Counted from the stretch's first letter, positions 40,503 to 50,440 are shown. The stretch is DNA of 64,000 nucleotides from Bacteriovoracaceae bacterium (GCA_947446575.1 CANFHC010000011.1:47486-111485); one strand, 5' to 3'. Program-made: numbers and translations. Notes: generated from the sequence alone by a model not told the origin.

Positions 40503-42944
40503 ATGTTTAATAAATTTCTAAGTCTTCTTTTAACCATTTCTCTTTTAAGTAGCTGTGCCAGTGTCGTCACCTCAAACCGACTGCCTGCTTCTGTCACCGA
40601 TGAGATAAGTTATTACTTATCAATTGATAAATTCAAATACTACCTCAATGAATACGCTGTTGCTCTTGAAGGAAAAATTCCAAATGAAATAGTGACTGAC
40701 CTTAAAGGTCTGTCGATTGAAGACATCATCGCCATGCACTTGGATGCTAATCAATTGGCAGATGCCGATAATTACGACGGAATGATTTATGATTATTTAA
40801 AAAACAAAGATCTTGTAAAAAACGTAAAAAAAGAAGACCTTAAATGGAACTATAATTTTTTTAGAACCAAACTAAACGAGGCTTTTACTCTCTCTCCTAG
40901 CAAACTAAGCCTCGACCTAAGTATAAATTCGGGAGAAAAATCTCTCGTCAATGAAACTTTAATCACCCCTGATATTTTAGCACCTGAAGATATGACTCTT
41001 GATTCTGGTCATTATATTTCTAACCGCACGACTCGTGCGATTTATTGGGAAGCAATTGAAAATGACCGCACAATTGAATTTCACTTAGGTGATAGCCGTG
41101 AGTTTTTAAAACAACTTAAAGAACAAAACGGAGAAATACTCTACGAAGTTAAACCGCTAGCAAAAAACTACAACAAGATTTTCATTATAAAATATCCTGG
41201 TGAAAGCTCTTATCGATATGCCATTACCAATATTGGTGGCAAAGACCGTCTCGACCACTTAGTTAGCCAATTATCTCTGTCGAATATAAATGGAAAAAAA
41301 CTAAAAAACAAAGTTGTTGTAAAAGGTGACCTAAAAAAATTTCACGCCGGAAAAATAGAAGAACATACTCTGCAATTGAAACTTTTGCCAAAGGCCAACA
41401 GAGTAATCATTGGCCAGAAAGAATCGATTGATGGAAAGTTCAATCTATTTTGGAAAATCAAGGCACTCAAAAACCTCTACGACGAAGATCCAGACTTATT
41501 TAACAAAAGAATAGATGCAAAAACTCGTGAAAAGTTTTTTGCTCTAGAAAAATCTCCTTTTGAAGTTCTCTTTAAAGATAAAAAGATTGTTGAAGACACT
41601 TACCTTGCTTTTGAAAAAGAATTTACTGACAACCCGAAATTACTTCCGGCTAAATTCAAAGTTTATAACTACGACAACTTTACTATCGAAATGTGCGATT
41701 ATATTTTCAAAGACTCAGAAGGAAAAGATGTCCGTTGGCGAGTGGTCTCTAATGTCTGGGGAGATGAGATTGTTCCAATCGCACAAGCTTTCAAAAATAG
41801 TGGTCATACTAATGTAGTTTATATGGGAACAGCTGGAGCCTTTGCGGATAAAGGATATAAAGTTGGCGATCTCGTCATCCCTGCTTCTGTGCAAGATGGT
41901 AATGATAAAATTACGGTAAAATCCAATCCAATGAAAATCGAAGGCGCAAAATATGGTGGAAGTGTCGAGCACGTTGGCTCTCCATTTGAAGAAAGTGTCG
42001 AGTGGTTAGAAAAAGCTCGCGCTCGCTCTGAATTAGTAGAAGTTGAAACTTCTTACTTAAGGAAAATATTTAATAGTCCAGGTGATAATGTAGAAATGTA
42101 TCTGCTTATTTCTGATATTTTAGGAAGTGACAGTGAAACTCTCGCTCATGCGACAAGCTCGAAGCGAAAGAACTCACAAAATAAACTTTTAGCAAAACTA
42201 TTCGAGAGAGACGCAAAAGGCTTCCCTGTTCCAATAACAGAAGCCGTAATGAGTAGTGCAGAGAAAAACCGTTCTTTTATTTTTGAAGTCCTTGCAAAAA
42301 AGGCAGTTTCATACCGTTATTATGCTTATTCACATCTAAAAAATGTGAAAGAACTAACTGAAAAAGATGTTTTAAAATTCGCAGAAGAAAATGCGACCTT
42401 TTCTGATAGTTTTATTCTAGATCGATTAGTTAAAGTAAGCGAAGTCGTTCACGAAATGAATAAAAAGTTTAAAGGTGTTGCTGAATTTGATGTAGCCCTT
42501 TCAAAAAGCCTAGTTGAAGGAAAATGGAATCCGAAAACAGAAAAAATGCATATTATCCTTAAAGCTAAAAATACTGAAGCAGAAAAAATATTAAAAGAGG
42601 GGCTAGCTAGCCTAGGAGATCATCTGACAAAAATAAAAGCTTTTGCTGAAATCAATGTAAGCATGGCCATTGATAGTGCTGACATAGTCTGGATGAAAAT
42701 TCCTGAAAAAACTGATCCCGATTTTTTGGTAAAGATTTACTCACTCGCAGGACTTAAAAATGCTGGTCTTTATCACAAAGTCACTTACAACGGAAATCTC
42801 ACTTTAGATTTACTTCCAATAGCAAAAACGGAACAACCGCTTGAAGCTTTTTATCAAGGTGTCGCAAGTAATGCGGCTAAGAAAGACAGTGGTGTAGTTG
42901 GAACCTGCATGGAAGCCATGAAGTCATTGTTAATTATGTTCTAG
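40503..42944 (+). CDS. lipoprotein with nucleoside-phosphorylase-like domain
   Basis: 813 residues. Lipoprotein signal ends LSSC (Cys18). Residues 1-380 are unassigned. Residues about 385-545 resemble the purine/uridine phosphorylase and MTA/SAH nucleosidase fold: YMGTAGAFADKGYKVGDLVIP (440-460), EHVGSPFEESVEWL, the VEVETSYL segment (where the family has VDME; Glu515) and LLISDILGSDS (Asp538). These enzymes cleave the N-glycosidic bond of nucleosides. The 270 residues that follow are unassigned. It ends with the tail GTCMEAMKSLLIMF (Cys802), like its neighbours. Exported forms of this fold are unusual. Activity is inferred, not shown. Confidence 0.7.
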   Translation: MFNKFLSLLLTISLLSSCASVVTSNRLPASVTDEISYYLSIDKFKYYLNEYAVALEGKIPNEIVTDLKGLSIEDIIAMHLDANQLADADNYDGMIYDYLKNKDLVKNVKKEDLKWNYNFFRTKLNEAFTLSPSKLSLDLSINSGEKSLVNETLITPDILAPEDMTLDSGHYISNRTTRAIYWEAIENDRTIEFHLGDSREFLKQLKEQNGEILYEVKPLAKNYNKIFIIKYPGESSYRYAITNIGGKDRLDHLVSQLSLSNINGKKLKNKVVVKGDLKKFHAGKIEEHTLQLKLLPKANRVIIGQKESIDGKFNLFWKIKALKNLYDEDPDLFNKRIDAKTREKFFALEKSPFEVLFKDKKIVEDTYLAFEKEFTDNPKLLPAKFKVYNYDNFTIEMCDYIFKDSEGKDVRWRVVSNVWGDEIVPIAQAFKNSGHTNVVYMGTAGAFADKGYKVGDLVIPASVQDGNDKITVKSNPMKIEGAKYGGSVEHVGSPFEESVEWLEKARARSELVEVETSYLRKIFNSPGDNVEMYLLISDILGSDSETLAHATSSKRKNSQNKLLAKLFERDAKGFPVPITEAVMSSAEKNRSFIFEVLAKKAVSYRYYAYSHLKNVKELTEKDVLKFAEENATFSDSFILDRLVKVSEVVHEMNKKFKGVAEFDVALSKSLVEGKWNPKTEKMHIILKAKNTEAEKILKEGLASLGDHLTKIKAFAEINVSMAIDSADIVWMKIPEKTDPDFLVKIYSLAGLKNAGLYHKVTYNGNLTLDLLPIAKTEQPLEAFYQGVASNAAKKDSGVVGTCMEAMKSLLIMF

Positions 42945-42954
42945 AGGTTAGTAT

Positions 42955-44646
42955 ATGAAACGAAATTATTTATTATTAAGTTTTTTACTACTTACTCTAA
43001 TTCCTGGATGTGATAATCATCCTGCTTTTAATCATAAAGTTAGCCGATTCATTGCATCTGAGCATCTACAAAAAATTAGCGGAAAAGAAAATCTAGCTGT
43101 TGGAGTTAGAGAATTATTATACGAAGAACAAAATCTCCATAATAAAGTTCTTTGGGGAGAAAATGCCTTTGCTTCGAATATCGATCCAGCCTACGTACCA
43201 GAAAATAACCCGAAATTTCCTCTCCCCTACTACTTAGTTCCAGCAGAAGACGCTAATTTTTTATTTTCCGATTCACTAGATCAAAGAGTGGCCGATCAAT
43301 TGGCGTTAAAAATTAGTGGAAAAAAACATTATAAATTATTCGTTCATCCTGAATCAGAAGCCCATTATGAATTCTTGCGTGCATCCTACAATTACGTTGG
43401 CCCTGACACAACTGAGTTCATGGCGTCGCCCACTTCAAGCTATCGCTCTCTGGTAGTTTGGAACAAAAATAATAACCAAAGAAAACCTTTTATTGCAAAA
43501 GTTAGTTTAGATAAAAACGTTATTGGGAGCATCGATCGCCTCGTGAGTATCAACGAAGTTGAGCGCTCAGTAGCCAACCAAAAAGTGTTTGATCGAATGG
43601 GAGAAAAGAAACTCACTCAGATGAATTTAAAAATATTTCCTGAATCAGCAGGCCTTACTATAGATAAAACTCATCCTGGAGCTCCTGAAAAACTAGGTGG
43701 ACAGCTCATTCGTGAAATTCCGGATGAACTTGTTAATGGCGATATGAAATGGATTTCTTTTTCAGCGATGATGAGCCCAAATAGAAAAACTAGACCACTG
43801 ATAATGGATGTTATAGAAAAAAGTGGATTATCTTCATATGAATTTTTTGAAACATATATGATTAATAGTTATATGAATATGTTTGAAGAAGTTTCATTCA
43901 AAAGTGGTGTGAATTTTGAACCCCACTCCCAAAACTTAGTTTTTGAAACAACGAAAGATTTAAAGCCTACTGGAAAATGGGTCTTGCGTGATTTCGGTGG
44001 AGTTTGGCCTGATGTTCTGACCATGGCTAAAAATGGCGGACCTGTAGATGTGTATATGGAAGCGGCCAGCGCTGCTAAATATAAATTGCGTGGTGGACGA
44101 GGAAATTATATTAGCAGTTATGTTTTTTTCTATAAACGCCAGGTCTTCGACATGATGCTTGCTGAAGTTGCAAAGCTTGATAGCAGTCTAACTCCTGAAA
44201 AAGTATCTTCGCTAAAAGGTAAAATTGATGCTCGTTATACAAAACTTATCAATTCGTACTTGGGACTTAATTTAAAAGAAGCACCCAATATGGCCAATTA
44301 TCAGGCAGTAGAAAAAATGGTTCTCTCCCAGACAGAGTTTGACCAAAAGAATGCAAAGAAAGAAATTAAAGATTTAGAAAATGTTCAAACGTTCATTGAA
44401 ACAAAAAAAGCTAATCACGAGTGGGTTGAACTAGCTCCTAAAAAAGGTAAATCTGAGTTCTATTTAACTGATCATGGTCTTTATGAAGTTTCGAATAAAA
44501 AAATAGTGGGCCTTGCCCTCTTTAATCGAAATGAACTTGAAGATTATAGAGCAAATAACAAAATGCTTACAATCTTTAAAGAAGAAGCACCCATTGTAAA
44601 AAAAGGCGGATGTGTTGCTTTCATCAGAGATTTTTTAACTAGGTAA
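42955..44646 (+). CDS. lipoprotein with IucA/IucC-like synthetase fold
   Basis: 563 residues. Lipoprotein signal ends IPGC (Cys19). The body follows the order of motifs in NRPS-independent siderophore synthetases: LFVHPESE (His131), SPTSSYRSLVVWN, FIAKVSLDKNVIGSIDR (Lys182, Arg195), NFEPHSQNLVFE (the E-x-H-x-QN site, Glu322, His324, Gln326) and KWVLRDFGG (Arg345). Length is also near that of the family. Those enzymes are cytoplasmic and use ATP to join a carboxylate to an amine; a lipid-anchored version is unexpected, and I see no siderophore genes nearby. The tail GGCVAFIRDFLTR (Cys553) matches the two proteins before it. SD is AGAGG before ATG. Confidence 0.7.
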   Translation: MKRNYLLLSFLLLTLIPGCDNHPAFNHKVSRFIASEHLQKISGKENLAVGVRELLYEEQNLHNKVLWGENAFASNIDPAYVPENNPKFPLPYYLVPAEDANFLFSDSLDQRVADQLALKISGKKHYKLFVHPESEAHYEFLRASYNYVGPDTTEFMASPTSSYRSLVVWNKNNNQRKPFIAKVSLDKNVIGSIDRLVSINEVERSVANQKVFDRMGEKKLTQMNLKIFPESAGLTIDKTHPGAPEKLGGQLIREIPDELVNGDMKWISFSAMMSPNRKTRPLIMDVIEKSGLSSYEFFETYMINSYMNMFEEVSFKSGVNFEPHSQNLVFETTKDLKPTGKWVLRDFGGVWPDVLTMAKNGGPVDVYMEAASAAKYKLRGGRGNYISSYVFFYKRQVFDMMLAEVAKLDSSLTPEKVSSLKGKIDARYTKLINSYLGLNLKEAPNMANYQAVEKMVLSQTEFDQKNAKKEIKDLENVQTFIETKKANHEWVELAPKKGKSEFYLTDHGLYEVSNKKIVGLALFNRNELEDYRANNKMLTIFKEEAPIVKKGGCVAFIRDFLTR

Positions 44647-44648
44647 CT

Positions 44649-45446
44649 ATGCATCTTCATCATATCTATAAAAAAAATGGCAAACCTACATTGGTCATGA
44701 TTCATGGTCTTTTAAGTTCGTTAGAAACTTTTATACCACTCATTCCATTGCTGGAAAAAAATTTTGATCTTTTGCTGGTCGATCAACGCGGTCATGGTGC
44801 CTCTCCTCCCGAAGGACTAGACTATTCTGCAGAAAGCATGGCCCATGATTTAAAAAAACTCCTAGATCAATTGAAAATTACTCACGCTGTATTTTTAGGA
44901 CATTCCATGGGAGGAAGAACTGTTTTAAAATTTGGAGAACTCTATCCCACGATGATTGATAAAATGATCATTGAAGATATGGGAATTCATCAAAGACAGC
45001 TGCGATCTAATGAGCGTGATGAAGAAAAGGCGAATCTTGCAAAAAAAGCTTGTATCCCTTCTTTAATTTTTAAAAATAAAGAAGATATTTTAACTATAAT
45101 CTCTCCACTTTATTCTTACGCCAAAGATTTATTAAAAACCAAGGTAGTAGAATTTGCTCCCGATAAGTTTGAATTAAAATTTTGGCCGGATGTTTCTGTA
45201 ATGTATGGCTATCAAGGAAATTATACTGATCTAACTACTGCACTCACTACAACGAAATTTCCTGTGCTATTTCTAGTAGCTGATCCAGTCATTGGTTCTG
45301 CCATGACAGCGACTTGTATTGAGCATATAAAATCTCACGTTCCTAGAGCGGAATTTCATCTGATTGAAAAATCTTGGCATAATATACACAAGACTCATCC
45401 CAAAGAATTTTGTGAGAAAATTATTAGTTGGTGTAACGCCAGATAG
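44649..45446 (+). CDS. alpha/beta hydrolase, YbfF-esterase-like
   Basis: 265 residues, cytoplasmic (no signal peptide). Oxyanion motif MIHGLLSS (His19), LLVDQRGHGAS, nucleophile elbow GHSMGG (Ser86), candidate acid in LVADPVIG and catalytic His in KSWHNIHKTHP. The DMGIHQRQLRSNERDEEK stretch parallels YbfF acyl esterases. The ribosome site AGGTAACT overlaps the stop region of the preceding lipoprotein gene, so it is the fourth gene of that operon. Substrate unknown. Its 3' end overlaps the converging serine hydrolase by 23 bases. Confidence 0.85.
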   Translation: MHLHHIYKKNGKPTLVMIHGLLSSLETFIPLIPLLEKNFDLLLVDQRGHGASPPEGLDYSAESMAHDLKKLLDQLKITHAVFLGHSMGGRTVLKFGELYPTMIDKMIIEDMGIHQRQLRSNERDEEKANLAKKACIPSLIFKNKEDILTIISPLYSYAKDLLKTKVVEFAPDKFELKFWPDVSVMYGYQGNYTDLTTALTTTKFPVLFLVADPVIGSAMTATCIEHIKSHVPRAEFHLIEKSWHNIHKTHPKEFCEKIISWCNAR

Positions 45447-46335
45447 CTGCACCCAAAGACTTTCGAAGTGTTGATAACCCCGAGCGCTCATACCAATACG
45501 ACTGAGTCGCGTTTGTAAGAATAACAGCTCCCTTCATTTTTTCTAAATCAATCCAAAAAGATGTTCCCGTAAATCCTAAGTGCCCAATCGTTTTTAGCGT
45601 TGCTCCAGTTCCTGCCAGCGTATTAGCGGGATCCATCACTCGATCAAATCCTAAAACAAAACGATCTTCTGATTTTTGCGTAGCGAGTGCCTTTAATATT
45701 TGTTCACTCATTTTCGTTTCTTGCTCTAAATTAATAAGTGATCGGCAAAGTCCATCAACTGTCGCAAATAATCCCGCATGAGAAATAAACTCACCAATAT
45801 TATAACAATTGTTATCGTGAACTTCTCCGCACACTATTTTTTTATTTCTCACTCCTGTTTCTGGAGAAAAAGAATCTTCTGGAAGTTTTTTCCAATGAAC
45901 AAGTTCGCGGTCAAAATAATATGAACACAAATCTTCTAATTTTTTTCCTGATTTTTTTTCAATCTCAAGCATGCATCTTAAAGATGAGTAATCTGAATAA
46001 AGTGAAGGTGACTCTTTTATCTCGTAGGGAAGTAATTCCTCTCTCCACGTTTTTTTTGAAAGAAGACCGCCAACCGGAAGGCCTGCTTTATGATTTAAAA
46101 GCAACATCATTTTTTCATCAAAGAGTTCTGGGAATTTTAACCTGACAGCTGAATTGGTAAGCGGTTTCGTGACACTCGCTAAATCAAAATATAAATACGG
46201 TTTTGTGCTAAAGACATCAGCAGAAATTTCGAATGATTCAAATTTTTTATTTTTAAAATCAATTATGCCAACAGCGATTGAATCAAAATGTTGATCGCCC
46301 ATTAATTCAAACGCTAAATTTTTTAAATTTTCCAT
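45424..46335 (-). CDS. class C beta-lactamase-family serine hydrolase
   Basis: About 303 residues; a GTG at 46347 would add four residues but sits against the T-run of the ppdK terminator. SxxK motif is SVTK (about residues 54-57), the YxN-like site is YSD, and HLGFTG takes the place of the KTG/HxG motif. No signal peptide, so it is probably cytoplasmic and more like an esterase or D-peptidase than a drug-resistance enzyme. GTVTKP-like context DLASVTKPLTN is typical. It lies directly after ppdK and converges on the hydrolase gene. Confidence 0.78.
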   Translation of the reverse strand: MENLKNLAFELMGDQHFDSIAVGIIDFKNKKFESFEISADVFSTKPYLYFDLASVTKPLTNSAVRLKFPELFDEKMMLLLNHKAGLPVGGLLSKKTWREELLPYEIKESPSLYSDYSSLRCMLEIEKKSGKKLEDLCSYYFDRELVHWKKLPEDSFSPETGVRNKKIVCGEVHDNNCYNIGEFISHAGLFATVDGLCRSLINLEQETKMSEQILKALATQKSEDRFVLGFDRVMDPANTLAGTGATLKTIGHLGFTGTSFWIDLEKMKGAVILTNATQSYWYERSGLSTLRKSLGAAIWRYTN

Positions 46336-46347
46336 AAACTCATTCAC

Positions 46348-46377
46348 AAAAAAAAGCCCCTCCGAATCAGAGGGGCC
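46348..46377 (-). terminator. intrinsic terminator of ppdK
   Basis: Minus-strand GCCCCTC-N7-GAGGGGC stem followed by eight T. It lies 9 bases after the ppdK stop and immediately before the serine hydrolase gene, so that gene depends on readthrough or a promoter inside ppdK. Confidence 0.88.
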
Positions 46378-46385
46378 ATTTCATT

Positions 46386-49055
46386 TTATTTCGTATTTTT
46401 AATCGCCGCCTGCGCCGCTGCCAATCTTGCAATCGGCACTCGGTAAGGTGAACAAGAAACATAATCTAATCCAATCTTGTGACAGAATTCAATCGATTTA
46501 GGTTCTCCTCCATGCTCTCCACAAATCCCAAAGTGCATATCGGGATTTGCTTTTCTTCCTTCGCTCACAGCGTGCTTCATTAAGAAACCAACACCATCTT
46601 GATCGATAGAAACAAATGGATCGTTAGGCACTAAAGCTTTTGAAACGTAATCTGGTAAAAATTTTCCAGCATCATCACGAGATAATCCAAAAGTTGTTTG
46701 AGTTAAATCATTTGTTCCAAATGAGAAGAACTCAGCATGCTTTCCAATTGAATTGGCCATAATTGCAGCTCTTGGAAGCTCAATCATTGTTCCAATTTTA
46801 TACTTAATTGTTTTTCCTTTGGCTTTAAAGATTCTCTCGATCTCGCGAATTGCATCTTCTTTTAGTAGAGTTAATTCACCTTCAAGTGCAACAAGTGGAA
46901 TCATAATTTCAGGATAAACCGTCACACCATTATCAGCGCAAATAAGAGCAGCTTCGATGATTGCTTGAACTTGCATGCGGTAAATTTCTGGGAACGTTAC
47001 ACCTAAGCGACATCCTCTATGACCTAACATTGGATTGAACTCGTGAAGTTGGTCTCCGCGATTTTCAATAGTTTTCATATCTAGCTGAAGACTGTCAGAT
47101 AATTCTTTTTTATCTTCGAGGCTATGAGGCAAGAATTCATGAAGAGGTGGATCAAGAAGACGAATATTAACAGGCAGACCATTTAATACGGTAAAGATCC
47201 CGACAAAATCTTCTCTTTGAAATGGAAGAATTTTAGCAAGAGCAAGTTCGCGATCTTTTACTGTGTTTGCAAAAATCATTTCGCGAACTGCTAAGATACG
47301 ATCTTTTTCAAAGAACATATGCTCAGTTCTACATAGTCCAATTCCTTCAGCTCCAAATTTAACAGCAACTTTTGAATCATCAGGAGTATCAGCATTAGTT
47401 CTTACACCAAGACGTCTAAATTCATCTGACCATTTCATGAAAGTTGCAAAGTCATCAGTAATAGCAGCGTCGATCGTTGGAACAACACCTTCAATAACTT
47501 CACCAGTGGCCCCATCAATCGTTAGAGCGTCACCTTCTTTATATTTTTTTCCATCAACAGTTAATATTCCAGCAGCATAATCAATCATTAAAGTTGAACA
47601 ACCTGCTACACATGGTTTCCCCATTCCGCGAGCAACAACCGCCGCGTGACTTGTCATCCCTCCACGGGCCGTTAAAATCCCTTGAGAGGCAACCATGCCA
47701 GCGATATCTTCTGGTGAAGTCTCTTGGCGAACTAGAATAACTTTTTGTCCTTCTTCTGCTAGCGTGTGCGCTCGCTCACTTGAAAAAGCAATCACACCTG
47801 CTCCAGCACCTGGAGAAGCAGGAAGACCTTTAGCGATAATTTTTTTCGTCGCTTTTGGATCTAGACGTGGGTGAAGAAGTTGGTTTAGGTCTTCAGGATT
47901 CACTCTTAAAAGTGCTTCTGCTTTAGAGAGTATCCCCTCACTTACTAAATCTACCGCAATTTTAATTCCAGCTGCAGCAGTTCTTTTTCCATTTCTCGTT
48001 TGAAGAATATAAAGTTTTTTATTTTCAATAGTAAACTCGATATCCTGCATATCTTTATAGTGAGCTTCAAGTTTTTGATAAACAGCAGTCAATTCTCTAA
48101 ATGCTTCAGGCATTGCCTCTTCAAGCGTCTTGAAATTTTTATTTGAATCGTTCTTAGAAAAGTCGTTAATTGGTTGTGGAGTTCTGATCCCTGCAACAAC
48201 GTCTTCACCTTGAGCATTGATAAGATACTCGCCGAAGAATTTTCTTTCTCCTGTTGAAGGATCGCGAGTAAAACAAACTCCTGTCGCGCAGTCGTCTCCC
48301 ATGTTTCCAAAAACCATCGATTGAACGTTTACAGCCGTTCCCCATGTGTGAGGGATATCGTAAATTTCTCGGTATTTAACTGCGCGTGGATTTCCCCAAG
48401 AGTTAAATACAGCAGCGATTGCCCTCCATAACTGCTCCAATGGTTCAGTTGGAAATGTCTCACCACTTTCTTCTAATATAATTCTTTTATAAACACCAAC
48501 AAGTTCTTTTAAATCAGAGGCTGATAGTTTTGTATCTTCATGAACGCCACGAGCTTCTTTTAAATCTTCAAGATATGCTTCAAGAAGTGAAACGTTAAAG
48601 TCCATAACGACGTTAGCGTACATTTGGATAAATCTTCTATATGAATCCCATGCAAATCTTTCATTGTTAGTTAACTTTGCTAAACCTAAAACTGATTGAT
48701 CGTTCATCCCTAAGTTTAAAACAGTGTCCATCATTCCTGGCATTGATGCGCGAGCTCCAGAGCGCACAGAAAAAAGAAGTGGATTAGCATTGTCACCGAA
48801 TTTTTTTCCAGTGAGTTTTTCTGCTTCTGTAATCGCTTTTAAAACTTCAGCGCGTACTTCTTTGTTGATTTCTCTTCCTGCTTTCTCGTAATCGAGACAA
48901 GCTTGTGTTGTGACTGTGAACCCTGGTGGGACATCAAGTTTAAGTGCGCACATCTCTGCGAGATTGGCCCCCTTACCACCCAATAGGTCTTTCATGTCTT
49001 TGTTCCCTTCAGTTAGTTCTCTGCTGAAGAGATATACCCATTTTTGTGTTGTCAT
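46386..49055 (-). CDS. ppdK: pyruvate, phosphate dikinase
   Basis: 889 residues. N-terminal ATP-grasp part with GGKGANLAEM and VRSGARASMPGMMDTVLNLG; phospho-carrier His470 in GGMTSHAAVVARGMGKP; C-terminal PEP/pyruvate barrel with GFGTNDLTQTTFGLSRDD-type sequence (FFSFGTNDLTQTTFG) and catalytic Cys in FGICGEHGG. It interconverts pyruvate, ATP and Pi with PEP, AMP and PPi, and links glycolysis and gluconeogenesis. Start has AAGGAAACT before ATG. Full-length for the family. Confidence 0.98.
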   Translation of the reverse strand: MTTQKWVYLFSRELTEGNKDMKDLLGGKGANLAEMCALKLDVPPGFTVTTQACLDYEKAGREINKEVRAEVLKAITEAEKLTGKKFGDNANPLLFSVRSGARASMPGMMDTVLNLGMNDQSVLGLAKLTNNERFAWDSYRRFIQMYANVVMDFNVSLLEAYLEDLKEARGVHEDTKLSASDLKELVGVYKRIILEESGETFPTEPLEQLWRAIAAVFNSWGNPRAVKYREIYDIPHTWGTAVNVQSMVFGNMGDDCATGVCFTRDPSTGERKFFGEYLINAQGEDVVAGIRTPQPINDFSKNDSNKNFKTLEEAMPEAFRELTAVYQKLEAHYKDMQDIEFTIENKKLYILQTRNGKRTAAAGIKIAVDLVSEGILSKAEALLRVNPEDLNQLLHPRLDPKATKKIIAKGLPASPGAGAGVIAFSSERAHTLAEEGQKVILVRQETSPEDIAGMVASQGILTARGGMTSHAAVVARGMGKPCVAGCSTLMIDYAAGILTVDGKKYKEGDALTIDGATGEVIEGVVPTIDAAITDDFATFMKWSDEFRRLGVRTNADTPDDSKVAVKFGAEGIGLCRTEHMFFEKDRILAVREMIFANTVKDRELALAKILPFQREDFVGIFTVLNGLPVNIRLLDPPLHEFLPHSLEDKKELSDSLQLDMKTIENRGDQLHEFNPMLGHRGCRLGVTFPEIYRMQVQAIIEAALICADNGVTVYPEIMIPLVALEGELTLLKEDAIREIERIFKAKGKTIKYKIGTMIELPRAAIMANSIGKHAEFFSFGTNDLTQTTFGLSRDDAGKFLPDYVSKALVPNDPFVSIDQDGVGFLMKHAVSEGRKANPDMHFGICGEHGGEPKSIEFCHKIGLDYVSCSPYRVPIARLAAAQAAIKNTK

Positions 49056-49114
49056 AGTTTCCTTACTCCTAAAGCTTCTGTGAATTGAAGTTTGTGGTTT
49101 GAGAAAATTTTTAT

Positions 49115-50440
49115 TTAAAACTTAAATTTATCTTTTAAATAGTTTTGCACTTGAGCAATCGCAATTCTTTCTTGAGTCATCGTATCGCGACTTCTAATCG
49201 TAACTGCGTGATCATTTAAAGTATCGAAGTCCACTGTAATACAATAAGGAGTTCCGATTTCATCTTGGCGTCTGTAACGTTTACCAATTGATCCAGCAAC
49301 GTCATATTCAGATTTATAGTTTGCACTCACATCTTCAAATAATTTATTTGAAACTTCTTCGAGTTCTGATTTTTTTGATAATGGCATGATCGCTGTTTTA
49401 ATCGGAGCTAAAGCTGGATGGAATTTCATTACCGAACGCTCTTTATCTGCATCACCTGCATTTTCTAATCTGTAAGCATCACAAAGAATTGCGAGTAAAC
49501 ATCTATCTGCTCCCACTGATGTTTCAATGACGTATGGAAGATATTTTTCGTTATTAACCTGGTCAACATAGTTCATGTTTTTTCCAGAGAATTCTTGGTG
49601 TTGTTTTAAATCGAAATCAGTGCGAGAGTGAATTCCTTCCATCTCTCCCCATCCCATTGGGAATTCATACTCGATATCAGTAGCAGCGTCAGCGTAGTGA
49701 GCTAAGCTGTCTGGTCCATGTGGTGCCCAGTGAATTTTTTCAGGGCGCAGACCGTTTTCAATATGCCATTTCCAACGTGTTTCTTTCCATTGCTCCATTG
49801 ACTCTTTTTGAGTTCCTGGTTTTACAAAATATTGCATTTCCATTTGTTCGAACTCGCGAGTTCTGAAAATGAAGTTACCTGGTGTGATTTCATTTCTAAA
49901 TGCTTTTCCGATTTGAGCGATACCAAATGGTAATTTTTTTCTCATCGTCGTTTGAACATTTAAAAAGTTTACGAAAATTCCTTGAGCTGTTTCTGGTCTT
50001 AGGTAAACCATCGACGAAGTATCTTCCATTGCTCCCATTTGAGTTTTAAACATCAAATTGAATTGGCGAATATCAGTGAATGAATCTTTTGATCCACACT
50101 TCTGACATGGTTTAGTCATATCGATATTATCTGCTCTATATCTTTCTTTACAAACTTTGCAATCCACCATTGGATCAGAAAATCCGTCCACGTGACCAGA
50201 AGCTTTCCACACCATCGGGTGCATAAGGATTGAAGCATCAACACCAACTACGTCTTGACGTAGAGTCATTGATTTCCACCAACGTGCCTTTAAATTATTT
50301 TTTAATTCAACACCGTAAGGGCCCATATCCCAACATGAATTCAAGCCTCCATAAATTTCTGATGATTGAAAAATAAATCCGCGTTGCTTACATAGGGCGA
50401 CTAAATCACTCATTGATTTTAGGTTTGTTTCATTTGACAC
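49115..50440 (-). CDS. glyQS: glycyl-tRNA synthetase, single-chain class II type
   Basis: 441 residues. N-terminal [27 protein letters not shown] is diagnostic. A zinc-finger-like insertion has four Cys (CKVCKERY and CQKCGSKD). Class II motif 2 is [24 protein letters not shown]-terminal anticodon-binding domain includes [20 protein letters not shown]. This is the alpha2 dimeric form, not the two-subunit GlyQ/GlyS. GTG start with GGAG seven bases upstream; no in-frame ATG is as well placed. Confidence 0.96.
   Translation of the reverse strand: MSNETNLKSMSDLVALCKQRGFIFQSSEIYGGLNSCWDMGPYGVELKNNLKARWWKSMTLRQDVVGVDASILMHPMVWKASGHVDGFSDPMVDCKVCKERYRADNIDMTKPCQKCGSKDSFTDIRQFNLMFKTQMGAMEDTSSMVYLRPETAQGIFVNFLNVQTTMRKKLPFGIAQIGKAFRNEITPGNFIFRTREFEQMEMQYFVKPGTQKESMEQWKETRWKWHIENGLRPEKIHWAPHGPDSLAHYADAATDIEYEFPMGWGEMEGIHSRTDFDLKQHQEFSGKNMNYVDQVNNEKYLPYVIETSVGADRCLLAILCDAYRLENAGDADKERSVMKFHPALAPIKTAIMPLSKKSELEEVSNKLFEDVSANYKSEYDVAGSIGKRYRRQDEIGTPYCITVDFDTLNDHAVTIRSRDTMTQERIAIAQVQNYLKDKFKF

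Noticed and set aside
41715..41972. Minus-strand open frame within the phosphorylase-like gene
   Set aside because: Shadow of the plus-strand gene; no start signal.
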